A stretch of DNA of 8,246 nt from JAOUEA01 sp035711865 (GTDB taxonomy: Bacteria; Actinomycetota; UBA4738; HRBIN12), in NCBI GenBank assembly GCA_035711865.1, contig DASTBT010000101.1:1-8246 (forward strand), written 5' to 3'. Under the pieces are notes generated by a model, which did not search any database, had not been told where the DNA came from, and saw only the letters and a program-made list of their open reading frames with translations. This document shows, one piece after another, positions 1 to 7,990 of this stretch (position 1 is its first letter; each line of letters begins with the position of its first letter). The translations under genes and the position numbers were made by a program.

Positions 1-377
1 TGGGCTACGAACAGATCCCCGTCGAGGGATGCTCCGCAACGGGCAGCTCCGCCTTTGGCACCTCGGTTCGCTGCCCTTTCGATTGGCACGGCATCAGGTC
101 TGACGAGATCGGACTGGGGCCCTACCCCGGCTCCTGGGATCTCACCGTTCGTGATGGGGAGATCGTTCTGGTGTCGCTGCACTGGAACATCAACAGGTTC
201 GGACCGCAGATGTGGGATCCCTTCGAGGAATGGGTCTCCGCGACGCACCCGATGGATTTCGACGTGATGTACGTGGACGACGGCACCAACTTCGTGCTCA
301 GCGAGGAGTCGATCGCGCTGTGGGAGCAGAACACCAAAGCGTATGTGAAGGCGGTGAAGCGAGAAAGCGCGGCCTGA
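1..377 (+). CDS. C-terminal part of an NTF2-like (SnoaL-like) protein
   Basis: This reading frame is open from the window edge (first full codon at base 3) to TGA at 375-377. It shows the last 124 residues of a protein that begins outside the window. The visible part alternates short beta-strand-like stretches (WDLTVRDGEIVLVSLHW) with a helical C-terminus, as in the cone-shaped NTF2/SnoaL fold. It aligns with the C-terminal domain of the next gene: GC at visible residues 9-10, Cys24, Trp61 and the W-x4-HP at 77-83 have counterparts at 406-407, 422, 459 and 478-484 of the 528-residue protein. The Cys24-to-Trp61 distance (37) is identical in both. NTF2-like domains may be enzymes, ligand binders or purely structural, so no function is assigned. 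The next gene starts 15 bases downstream, so the two are probably co-transcribed. Whether this protein also carries a membrane anchor cannot be seen. Confidence 0.75.
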   Translation, partial: GYEQIPVEGCSATGSSAFGTSVRCPFDWHGIRSDEIGLGPYPGSWDLTVRDGEIVLVSLHWNINRFGPQMWDPFEEWVSATHPMDFDVMYVDDGTNFVLSEESIALWEQNTKAYVKAVKRESAA

Positions 378-378
378 C

Positions 379-384
379 GGAGGG
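379..384 (+). promoter_or_regulatory. Ribosome binding site of the zinc-ribbon membrane protein gene
   Basis: GGAGGG lies 8 bases upstream of ATG 393 and immediately after the stop codon of the preceding gene. It supports ATG 393 over the in-frame ATG at 405, which has no comparable site. Confidence 0.7.
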
Positions 385-392
385 TCGGTCGC

Positions 393-1979
393 ATGTCGGC
401 GAGCATGACGCGCAAGACATGCCTGCGCTGTGATTGGCAGGGCGACACGACGGAGCGCAACTGCCCCGCGTGTGGGGAGCGGCCGCTCTATCTGGTCGAC
501 GCTCCCTCGCCGCCAGTAGAGCGGAAGCCCGTCGGGAGCGGCTCGACGGAGCGTCCGACCCCCGAGACGGGCGCCGCCGCGGCGGCGCCCGTCGCTCCAG
601 CGCGATCGCCGGATCCGCCACCGTCCCCGACGGACATCGAGGGATCGTTGGGCCGATCCGATCGTGTCGTCGTGCCACTCATGGTCGTGGCGCTCGCGCT
701 GACGATCGCCGTGGGCATGTGGGTCACGGGTCGAGCACAACAGCCCGGGACCGAAGATGCTGTGGGAGCTGGCTACTTCCCCGACGTCCCCTCGCCCACG
801 CCGGCCGTCATGCCCTCGCCGGCGCCGACGGATGCCGGCTCGGTCGAGGAGTCCGGCATCGGCAGGCAGGTGCTGACCGTCGGGAACGTTCCGCTATCGT
901 TCTCGTTGCCTGCGCCCGGCTGGGAACGGTTCGTCGGGGTCTCTCTCAACAAGTCCACCGTTGGATCCCAGGGTGCGGAGGCCATGCTCTACTGGTCGAG
1001 CTTCCCCGGAGGAGACCGTGCCAAGCCCTGCGCCGACGTGCTGAGCGCCTCGGTCACGGACCTCGCGCACGCCGTCGCGACGGCGCCCGGAACCCAGCTC
1101 GTCGCCGGACCTTCGAGCGTCACCGTCGGCGGACGCCTGGCGGATCACGTGGTGCTCGCGGTGCGCGAGCCCAGCAGGTGCGACCCGGGGTTCTTCTTCA
1201 CGTGGCGAGACATCCTGGGTGGCGCCTTGTTTCCGAGGACGACGGCGGGGGACAGGATCGATGTGTGGATCGTCGACGTGCGTGGGACGCACCTGTTCAT
1301 CGCCTCCGTGACGACCGAGCAAGCCGACCGGGCGCTCCGACGGGAGATCGGGCAGATCGTCGGATCGATCCGTTTCATCCCGCCCCGTGTGTTGGCCGAC
1401 GTGAAGATCGCGGAGCGCTTCATGCGGGCCCGGAACGATAACGACGTCACAACCGCCCTGTCGCTGCTCGCGAAGGACGGCGCCACGGCCCGGATGCAGA
1501 ACGGCTACCGCACGGACCGCAACATGCCCGTCCTTCGATTGGACCGTGAGGAGCTCGCACTCGCGCTCAAGGTCGAGCAGCTCTACGGGGTTCGATATAT
1601 CGCCTCCGGATGTCGATGGGACTCCGATCCGGTGATCCGTGATGCTCCGATCGTGTGCACCTATCGGGTGGACAACACGCTGCGGCAGATCCTCGGGTAT
1701 CCGCCGGTGGAGTCGTCCGTCAGCATCGGCGTCGGTCAGGATCGCATCACGCACCTCAGCTTCCCGTGGCTCAACGTGAGCTACCCATCGGCCGAGCCCC
1801 CAGAGTTCGCGGAGTTCGTGGCGTGGATCGGAGCTGAGCATCCCGAAGCCGGGCAGGCATACGACGACGGTGAGCTCTTCAAGACCGGAGGCCAGGAGCT
1901 CGTCCATATCCTGAACCGGAGGTCGATCGACCTCCTGGCGACCTACCTCGAGGAGTACGAGCGCTCGATGATCAGCTGA
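393..1979 (+). CDS. Zinc-ribbon, single-pass membrane protein with NTF2-like C-terminal domain
   Basis: A 528-residue protein of unknown function with a clear modular layout. Residues 10-27 form a zinc ribbon (Cys10, Cys13, Cys24, Cys27, two CxxC pairs ten residues apart). Residues 37-90 are a Pro/Ala/Ser-rich linker. Residues 91-112 are one hydrophobic membrane helix. Residues 113-155 are a second Pro-rich spacer. Residues 160-330 are a soluble domain with a PAPGW motif, two cysteines (213, 263) and a terminal IVGSIRF segment. Residues 331-528 are an NTF2-like domain starting with a helix of the AERFMRARNDND type. The expected topology is ribbon in the cytoplasm and the two large domains outside; Cys407 and Cys422 could then form a disulfide. 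The C-terminal domain is paralogous to the preceding gene's product. A wrecked ECF sigma factor gene follows. By analogy with membrane proteins beside ECF sigma genes it could be a sensor or regulator, but this is inference. The start is set by GGAGGG at 379-384. Confidence 0.85.
   Translation: MSASMTRKTCLRCDWQGDTTERNCPACGERPLYLVDAPSPPVERKPVGSGSTERPTPETGAAAAAPVAPARSPDPPPSPTDIEGSLGRSDRVVVPLMVVALALTIAVGMWVTGRAQQPGTEDAVGAGYFPDVPSPTPAVMPSPAPTDAGSVEESGIGRQVLTVGNVPLSFSLPAPGWERFVGVSLNKSTVGSQGAEAMLYWSSFPGGDRAKPCADVLSASVTDLAHAVATAPGTQLVAGPSSVTVGGRLADHVVLAVREPSRCDPGFFFTWRDILGGALFPRTTAGDRIDVWIVDVRGTHLFIASVTTEQADRALRREIGQIVGSIRFIPPRVLADVKIAERFMRARNDNDVTTALSLLAKDGATARMQNGYRTDRNMPVLRLDREELALALKVEQLYGVRYIASGCRWDSDPVIRDAPIVCTYRVDNTLRQILGYPPVESSVSIGVGQDRITHLSFPWLNVSYPSAEPPEFAEFVAWIGAEHPEAGQAYDDGELFKTGGQELVHILNRRSIDLLATYLEEYERSMIS
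566..593. repeat. Perfect 28-bp palindrome inside a coding region
   Basis: Bases 566-579 are followed directly by their exact reverse complement at 580-593; the centre is CCGCGG. The stretch encodes the Ala-rich part of the linker between zinc ribbon and membrane helix (around residues 58-68). It could fold into a very stable mRNA hairpin or a cruciform. GCC/GCG alanine runs readily create partial self-complementarity, but the arms extend past the alanine codons on both sides (GAC...GTC). Confidence 0.8.
1918..1935. repeat. Perfect 18-bp palindrome near the 3' end of a gene
   Basis: GGAGGTCGATCGACCTCC reads the same on both strands. It lies 42 bases before the stop codon of the 528-residue protein gene and encodes part of its last helix (RSIDL). 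It may be chance in GC-rich coding DNA, or a hairpin near the transcript's 3' end. There is no T-tract after it. Confidence 0.7.
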
Positions 1980-2088
1980 GAACGGTCCTTCACCCGACCC
2001 TCTATCTCGCGTCAGCGAACCTGCCCCACCGCGTGTTCATGGAGGACGATCCAGTCTCCAGCGAGCGCTCCGCTGCCGACGGATCTGG

Positions 2089-2444
2089 GTGGGGTCAGTC
2101 CTGGAACCGGGAGCTCCGAGTCGTTCCGTCGAGGAACATCGCTCGGAGGTCTTCGGGGCATTGTGCGTCGTGACGGGCAGCCGTCAGGAAGCTGAAGACA
2201 TCAGCAGGATGCGTTCCCGGAACTGTGGGAACGATGGGACCGGGTTCTGCCCTCGACGATCCCACGGGGTTCCCGTTCCGGACCGCGATGAACGTCTCCC
2301 GGAACCGCCGCGCCGTGCTGCGCTCGCGGCCCAAAAGGTGCTGCACCAGGTGGAACAAACGGCGTCGAGATCGCCACGGTGGACGATCGCGACGACCTGG
2401 TGCGGGACGATGCGATCGGGCCTTCGAGCTGTTCCCGATGCCGA
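2089..2444 (+). pseudogene. Decayed ECF-type RNA polymerase sigma factor
   Basis: Fragments of one ECF (sigma-70 family) sigma factor appear in order but in shifting frames. Bases 2089-2202 (frame 1) give EVFGALCVVTGSRQEAEDI, the start of region 2. Bases 2205-2249 (frame 3) continue with QDAFPELWERWDRVL, the rest of region 2. Bases 2252-2360 (frame 2) give LDDPTGFPFRTAMN and an Arg-rich stretch, the end of region 2 and the linker. From 2364 (frame 3) comes VDDRDDLVR, typical of the start of region 4. The first two junctions each fit loss of one base. After about 2400 the similarity is lost and the helix-turn-helix of region 4 is absent. A further shift may lie upstream, since ATG 2039 opens a plausible N-terminus in frame 2. 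No functional sigma factor can be made as read. Neighbouring long genes are intact, which favours true decay over poor sequence, although assembly errors cannot be excluded. Confidence 0.75.
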
Positions 2445-2475
2445 GAAGCCCGGGCCCCGCAGGGGTCCGGGCTTC
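2445..2475. terminator. Strong hairpin after the sigma-factor remnant
   Basis: The arms GAAGCCCGGGCCCC and GGGGTCCGGGCTTC pair over 14 positions (13 Watson-Crick and one G-U on the + strand transcript) around a three-base GCA loop. There is no poly-T tract, which is usual for terminators in high-GC actinomycetes. It sits where the + strand block ends, so it most likely terminated the sigma-factor transcript. It could also act as a backup for clpC read-through from the other side. Confidence 0.7.
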
Positions 2476-2505
2476 GGCCTTGATGCCGCCAAGAAGACGG
2501 CAGGA

Positions 2506-2530
2506 TGAGCCGGGGTCTCGCCCCGGCTCA
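2506..2530 (-). terminator. Hairpin terminator directly downstream of clpC
   Basis: TGAGCCGGGG at 2506-2515 and CCCCGGCTCA at 2521-2530 form a perfect 10-bp stem with a five-base loop. The hairpin begins 4 bases after the clpC stop codon (TAG, 2537-2535). On the - strand it is followed by a T-rich stretch (CGTCTTCTTGG). The position and stability fit the clpC terminator. Its symmetry means it may also stop + strand transcription arriving from 2475. Confidence 0.75.
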
Positions 2531-2534
2531 CGTT

Positions 2535-5030
<2,496 letters not shown>

Positions 5031-5037
5031 CTCAGCG

Positions 5038-5043
5038 CCCTCC
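5038..5043 (-). promoter_or_regulatory. Ribosome binding site that sets the clpC start
   Basis: On the - strand GGAGGG lies 7 bases before ATG 5030. It favours the conserved MFERF start over the 18-codon extension to 5084. Confidence 0.75.
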
Positions 5044-5156
5044 GGGCCACGAGTCGCATGTTCCCGTTTCCGACCGGAGATCAACGGACCCCGTCCTACC
5101 CCCGAGCCGCATGGGGCGCCGCCCCCGGTCTCCGGTCGCAGCGCCCGTCGAGAGGA

Positions 5157-5162
5157 AGTATA
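5157..5162 (-). promoter_or_regulatory. Candidate -10 element of clpC
   Basis: TATACT on the - strand (5162 to 5157) is the best match to a housekeeping -10 box in the clpC upstream region and stands out in otherwise GC-rich DNA. The -35 partner is poor; TTCCAA at 5187-5182, with a 19-base spacer, is the nearest candidate. If used, the clpC leader would be about 120 bases long. Confidence 0.4.
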
Positions 5163-5225
5163 CCCGTGGCACTTCGTAACCTTGGAACAGCACCGTGAAC
5201 CTCCCTCACGTCGTCCTACCGTGTT

Positions 5226-5303
5226 GTTCGGACATTCCGGCTCCGAGGATTAGGTGCCTTTCGGCGGATGCCCCGAATCCCCCGTTCGGACCATGGAATG
5301 TCC
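5226..5303. repeat. Direct and inverted repeats in the clpC / response regulator intergenic region
   Basis: GTTCGGAC occurs at 5226-5233 and again at 5284-5291. Overlapping the first copy, GGACATTCC (5230-5238) has an exact inverted copy, GGAATGTCC, at 5295-5303. Two related sites in a divergent promoter region suggest an operator pair for a dimeric regulator. The match to any known regulator is unclear. Confidence 0.5.
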
Positions 5304-5368
5304 TCCTTCCGGCCCGTTGCTGGTGTGCCTGGCGGGTGCCACGATGGTCTGGCCCCTCCCGGGGTGGA

Positions 5369-5389
5369 AGGGCCCGATCCGCGGGCCCT
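5369..5389 (+). promoter_or_regulatory. Hairpin upstream of the response regulator gene
   Basis: AGGGCCCG (5369-5376) and CGGGCCCT (5382-5389) form a perfect 8-bp stem with a five-base loop, ending 79 bases before the likely start codon. No gene ends here on either strand, so it is not an ordinary gene terminator. It may be a leader structure, an attenuator or a protein-binding palindrome. Confidence 0.45.
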
Positions 5390-5454
5390 GCTGTGAAGGA
5401 ACGACACGGCGGGCACGACCGAGGGGATCCACGTGCAGAACGCCCAGATACTCG

Positions 5455-5462
5455 AAGGAGGG
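5455..5462 (+). promoter_or_regulatory. Ribosome binding site that sets the response regulator start
   Basis: AAGGAGGG abuts ATG 5463, leaving no room for initiation there, but is 6 bases from GTG 5469. It therefore favours GTG 5469. Confidence 0.6.
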
Positions 5463-5468
5463 ATGCAC

Positions 5469-5843
5469 GTGCGGGTGCTCGTGGTCGATGACCACCCCGC
5501 GTTCCGCAAGGCGCTCACCTCGGCTCTGCGCCTCGTCGGCGACATCGAGATCGCTGGTGAGGCGGGGGGCGGCGTCGCCGCCTGCGACCAGGCCGAGGAG
5601 CTCGAGCCCGACGTCGTGCTGATGGACCTGTCCATGCCCGACCTCTCGGGGATCGACGCGATGAAGAGGATCCACGAGTCGAGGCCCGAGCTGCCGGTCG
5701 TCATCCTCACCGCGCACGCCGATGACGGCGTCGAGCGCGAGGCGCGCGAGGCGGGCGCGCGAGGTTTCCTCGCCAAAGGCACTGGCCTGCAGGATCTCGT
5801 GATCACCTTGCACGAGGCGACGAGCGAGGGATCGGTGCCCTGA
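5469..5843 (+). CDS. Receiver-only response regulator (CheY-like)
   Basis: A 124-residue protein consisting of a single phosphoryl-acceptor (REC) domain. The acidic pair is Asp7-Asp8, the phospho-acceptor Asp53 sits in LMDLSMPDLSG, the switch Thr is Thr81 and the conserved Lys is Lys103 (FLAKG). All catalytic residues are present, so phosphorylation by a histidine kinase is expected. The sequence is closest in style to NarL/FixJ receivers (RVLVVDDHPAFR), but it stops after the last receiver helix with no LuxR-type helix-turn-helix. It would act through a protein partner or as a phosphorelay step. No histidine kinase lies in the window. GTG 5469 is chosen from the Shine-Dalgarno spacing; ATG 5463 and GTG 5433 (GAGGGG 6 bases upstream) are alternatives. 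It is divergent from clpC and converges on the cyclic-nucleotide-binding gene with 31 bases between stop codons. Confidence 0.88.
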   Translation: MRVLVVDDHPAFRKALTSALRLVGDIEIAGEAGGGVAACDQAEELEPDVVLMDLSMPDLSGIDAMKRIHESRPELPVVILTAHADDGVEREAREAGARGFLAKGTGLQDLVITLHEATSEGSVP

Positions 5844-5846
5844 AGG

Positions 5847-5869
5847 GGCGGACTGAGTTCGCCTCCGCC
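5847..5869. terminator. Possible weak bidirectional terminator
   Basis: GGCGGA (5847-5852) and TCCGCC (5864-5869) can pair across an 11-base loop between the two convergent stop codons. The stem is short and has no T-tract; only its location suggests a terminator. Confidence 0.35.
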
Positions 5870-5874
5870 GGCCG

Positions 5875-6291
5875 TCAGCCTTGATCGCGGAAGTGACGGA
5901 TGCGCTCGGAGAGGGCGATGAGCAACGCTCGCATCATCTCCGGATGATCTTGGAGGAGCCGCTCGAAGTTCCACGCGGGGATCGCGAGGGTCACCAGGTC
6001 GCTCTTGGCGACGACGGAGGCCGACCGAGGTTTCCCGTCGATCAGCGACATCTCGCCGAAGTAGTCGCCCTGGCGCATCGTGCCGATCGCCCTCCCGCCC
6101 TGGATCGCCTCGGCCTCGCCAGACAGGATCAGGTGGAACCCGATCGCAGAGTGGTCTTCCTCGAGCACGGTCTTCCCGGCGGGATGGGGAACCTCCTTCG
6201 AGATCCCGGCGAGCTTGGCGAGGTCCTTGTCGGAGAAGCCCTTGAAGAGCGGCACCCCCCTCAGCGCCTCGACGACCTGCTGATCCGACAT
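5875..6291 (-). CDS. Stand-alone cyclic nucleotide-binding domain protein
   Basis: A 138-residue protein made of one CNMP-binding beta-barrel of the CRP/PKA regulatory family. The N-terminus (VVEALRGVPLFKGFSDKDL) is the usual lead-in helix. The phosphate-binding cassette reads GDYFGEMSLIDGKPRSASV, with Glu80 for the ribose hydroxyl and Arg89 for the cyclic phosphate. Ser replaces the common Ala in the GE-x-AL motif, a mild change. The protein ends after the C-terminal helix (ALSERIRHFRDQG) with no helix-turn-helix, so it is not a CRP-type transcription factor by itself. It may bind cAMP or cGMP and signal through a partner, or have lost an effector domain. ATG 6291 is preferred because GAGGGGG (6304-6298) touches the in-frame ATG at 6297 but is 6 bases from ATG 6291. 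It lies 45 bases downstream of the permease gene and is probably the last gene of the panC-coaX transcript. Confidence 0.88.
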   Translation of the reverse strand: MSDQQVVEALRGVPLFKGFSDKDLAKLAGISKEVPHPAGKTVLEEDHSAIGFHLILSGEAEAIQGGRAIGTMRQGDYFGEMSLIDGKPRSASVVAKSDLVTLAIPAWNFERLLQDHPEMMRALLIALSERIRHFRDQG

Positions 6292-6336
6292 CCCCATCCC
6301 CCTCGGTGCCCGTGTCCGGCGAGCATATCGCCGTCG

Positions 6337-7137
6337 TCAGAGCGCCGCGAGCGCACCGCCGGTCACGACGGCGCCGATGCCCGCCCAGCCGAGGGGCCCC
6401 GGGTGCTCCCGGGCGAGCAGCACCGCGACGACGATCGAGATCTCCCGGAGGGTCGCCACCCGCCCGACCGGTGCCAGCTGGAACGCGAGCAACACGAGCG
6501 CGTACGCACCGACGCTGCCGAGGGCGATCGCGGCCCCCGGTCGGAGCGCGGCGCGCAGGCGCCCCACGTCGAACCCGGTGGTCGCCGCCACCACCAGGCC
6601 CTCGAGACCGAGCGTGGCCGCGAGGTAGGCGAGCGGCGCTGCGCCGTCTCGCATCGCCCTCGCGTCGACGACCGAATACGTCGCGATCATGGCGCCGACC
6701 GCGAGCGCCAGGCCCGTGGCCGCGAGCGAGCCGTGTCGATGCGACCGGAGCGCCAGCAGGCCGAGCCCTGCCGCCACGAGCGAGGCTGCCACGAGCGTGC
6801 GGAGCGTCGCGGGCTGGCCCACGACCGCGACCGCCGCGAGGGTCGTCATCAGCGGCGCGGAGCCGCGTCCGACCGGGTAGGTGACGGTGAGCTCGCCACG
6901 CCGGTAGGCGCCGGCGAGGGCCAGCCCGTAGACGGCCTCGGCCACGCCGCTGATCAACACCAGGAGCCACAGGCCGCTCGGCGGGTCGAGCACCAGGAAC
7001 GGCAACAGCACGACGCCCGAGACCAGGCCCGACGCGGCCATCGCCGCCACGCGATCGCCCTCGCCGTGGAGCCGGACGTTCCACGAGGCGTGCAGCACGG
7101 CGGCCGCCAGCACCAGCGCGACCGCCGCAGGGTCCAT
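6337..7137 (-). CDS. EamA/DMT-family membrane transporter
   Basis: A 266-residue inner-membrane protein with ten hydrophobic segments, at about 4-20, 30-50, 55-77, 93-106, 111-130, 137-158, 169-188, 205-225, 229-245 and 249-266. These form two five-helix EamA repeats, the usual layout of the drug/metabolite transporter superfamily. Family-like signatures end each fourth-helix region: YRRGELTVTYPVGRGSAPL in the first repeat and APVGRVATLREISIVVAVLLA in the second. Members move small metabolites such as amino acids, purines or sugars, and the substrate here cannot be read from sequence. The length is slightly short for the family but both repeats are complete. The ATG at 7137 has no strong Shine-Dalgarno site. 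Translation may depend on the upstream coaX, whose stop is 55 bases away. The position after panC-coaX might hint at a pantothenate-related substrate, but that is only context. Confidence 0.88.
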   Translation of the reverse strand: MDPAAVALVLAAAVLHASWNVRLHGEGDRVAAMAASGLVSGVVLLPFLVLDPPSGLWLLVLISGVAEAVYGLALAGAYRRGELTVTYPVGRGSAPLMTTLAAVAVVGQPATLRTLVAASLVAAGLGLLALRSHRHGSLAATGLALAVGAMIATYSVVDARAMRDGAAPLAYLAATLGLEGLVVAATTGFDVGRLRAALRPGAAIALGSVGAYALVLLAFQLAPVGRVATLREISIVVAVLLAREHPGPLGWAGIGAVVTGGALAAL

Positions 7138-7192
7138 CGGCTCGGCTACGCGGAGAGTCGATCAGGCACCACGATCCGCTCACGCATGCCGG

Positions 7193-7972
7193 TCACTCAT
7201 GGGCGGCCTCCATGTTCCGCTCGAAGACCAGCCGCAACCCGATCAGGGTGAGCCACGGCTCGAGCCGGTCGATCGTGGTGCAGTGAGGGATCACGACCCA
7301 GGCGAGCCCGCCCGTCGCGATCGTGGTCGCCTGCGGCAGCTCCGCCCGGATGCGCCCGACGATCGCGTCGACCTGACCGGCCGTGCCGTAGATCAGTCCC
7401 GACTGCAGCGCCTCGACGGTGCTCGTGCCGACGACGCTGGCCGGCGGGGCGAGCTCGACCCGCGTGAGCCGAGCGGTCCGCGAGAAGAGGCTCGCCGCGC
7501 TCGCCTGGAGGCCGGGAGCGATCACGCCGCCCACGAACTCGCCCCGTTCGCTCACGACGTCGAAGTTCGTCGCGGTCCCGAAGTCGACGACGATGGCGGG
7601 CCCTCCGACGAGGGTGAAGGCGGCGAGCGAGTTCACGACCCGGTCGGCACCCACCTCTCGGGGGTTGTCGGTCAGCACCGAGACTCCGGTCTTCACGCCC
7701 GGCCCGACGATCACCGGGGCGAAGGAGAAGTGATGAGCCGACATCTCACGGATCGCAGCCGTCACGTCCGGAACCACGCTGGCCACGACCAGGCCGGTGA
7801 CCTGCGACTCCAATGCCAGGCCCCGTTGTGCCAGCAACCCGGAGAACGTGAGCGCGAGCTCGTCGGGGGTGCGCTCGGGCTGGGTGGACAGGCGCCACGT
7901 GTGCTCGAGCTCGGTGCCATCGAAGACCCCGAGGACGGTCTCGGTATTGCCGACGTCGGCGGCGAGCAACAC
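7193..7972 (-). CDS. coaX: Type III pantothenate kinase
   Basis: CoaX phosphorylates pantothenate with ATP to give 4'-phosphopantothenate, the first committed step of coenzyme A synthesis. The type III enzymes are cytoplasmic dimers that need a monovalent cation and are not inhibited by CoA. The 259 residues show the family motifs in order: the N-terminal phosphate loop DVGNT (6-10), GADRVVN (108-114, with the catalytic Asp110), VVDFGTATNFD (128-138) and GGVIAPG (148-154). Every diagnostic residue is present. The frame can be extended to ATG 8017, which would overlap panC by 29 bases. GTG 7972 is preferred because it gives the family's standard length and start (LLAADVGNT) and has AGGGAGGGGG 8 bases upstream. 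The 16-base gap to panC implies co-transcription. Confidence 0.95.
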   Translation of the reverse strand: MLLAADVGNTETVLGVFDGTELEHTWRLSTQPERTPDELALTFSGLLAQRGLALESQVTGLVVASVVPDVTAAIREMSAHHFSFAPVIVGPGVKTGVSVLTDNPREVGADRVVNSLAAFTLVGGPAIVVDFGTATNFDVVSERGEFVGGVIAPGLQASAASLFSRTARLTRVELAPPASVVGTSTVEALQSGLIYGTAGQVDAIVGRIRAELPQATTIATGGLAWVVIPHCTTIDRLEPWLTLIGLRLVFERNMEAAHE

Positions 7973-7980
7973 GGCGCGAT

Positions 7981-7990
7981 CCCCCTCCCT
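7981..7990 (-). promoter_or_regulatory. Strong ribosome binding site that sets the coaX start
   Basis: AGGGAGGGGG on the - strand lies 8 bases before GTG 7972 and overlaps the panC stop codon (TAG, 7991-7989). It decides for the GTG start over ATG 8017. Confidence 0.7.

Larger units (their letters stand above)
5031..5468. other. Non-coding region between divergent clpC and response regulator genes
   Basis: This is 438 bases with no convincing gene. It must hold the promoters of clpC (-) and of the receiver gene (+). On the clpC side there is a TATACT hexamer at 5162-5157 and a GC hairpin in the presumed leader (GGGGC 5113-5117 with GCCCC 5121-5125). In the centre lie a 5-base inverted repeat (CGTGA 5194-5198, TCACG 5206-5210) and the GTTCGGAC / GGACATTCC repeats described separately. 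On the other side is an 8-bp hairpin at 5369-5389. The open frames here show no family resemblance. Confidence 0.6.

Noticed and set aside
894..1907. Open frame of 337 codons on the - strand
   Set aside because: It lies wholly opposite the zinc-ribbon membrane protein gene, whose motifs, ribosome binding site and paralogy support the + strand frame.
5194..5210. CRP-like inverted repeat CGTGA-N7-TCACG upstream of clpC
   Set aside because: CRP sites have a 6-base spacer and flanking T/A; the spacer here is 7 and the arms only 5 bases. It may be a weak site for another regulator but is not enough to call.
5031..5230. Search for heat-shock operators (CIRCE, HAIR, CtsR heptamers) or a ClgR box before clpC
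   Set aside because: No stretch matches these consensus sites closely enough on either strand.
5216..7183. Open frame of 655 codons on the - strand crossing several genes
   Set aside because: It overlaps the permease and cyclic-nucleotide-binding genes in another frame and lies antisense to the response regulator. The translation is Arg/Gly/Pro-rich without domains.
5881..7251. Open frame of 456 codons on the + strand
   Set aside because: It is antisense to the cyclic-nucleotide-binding protein and EamA genes, and its Arg/His/Asp-rich composition is typical of a shadow frame.
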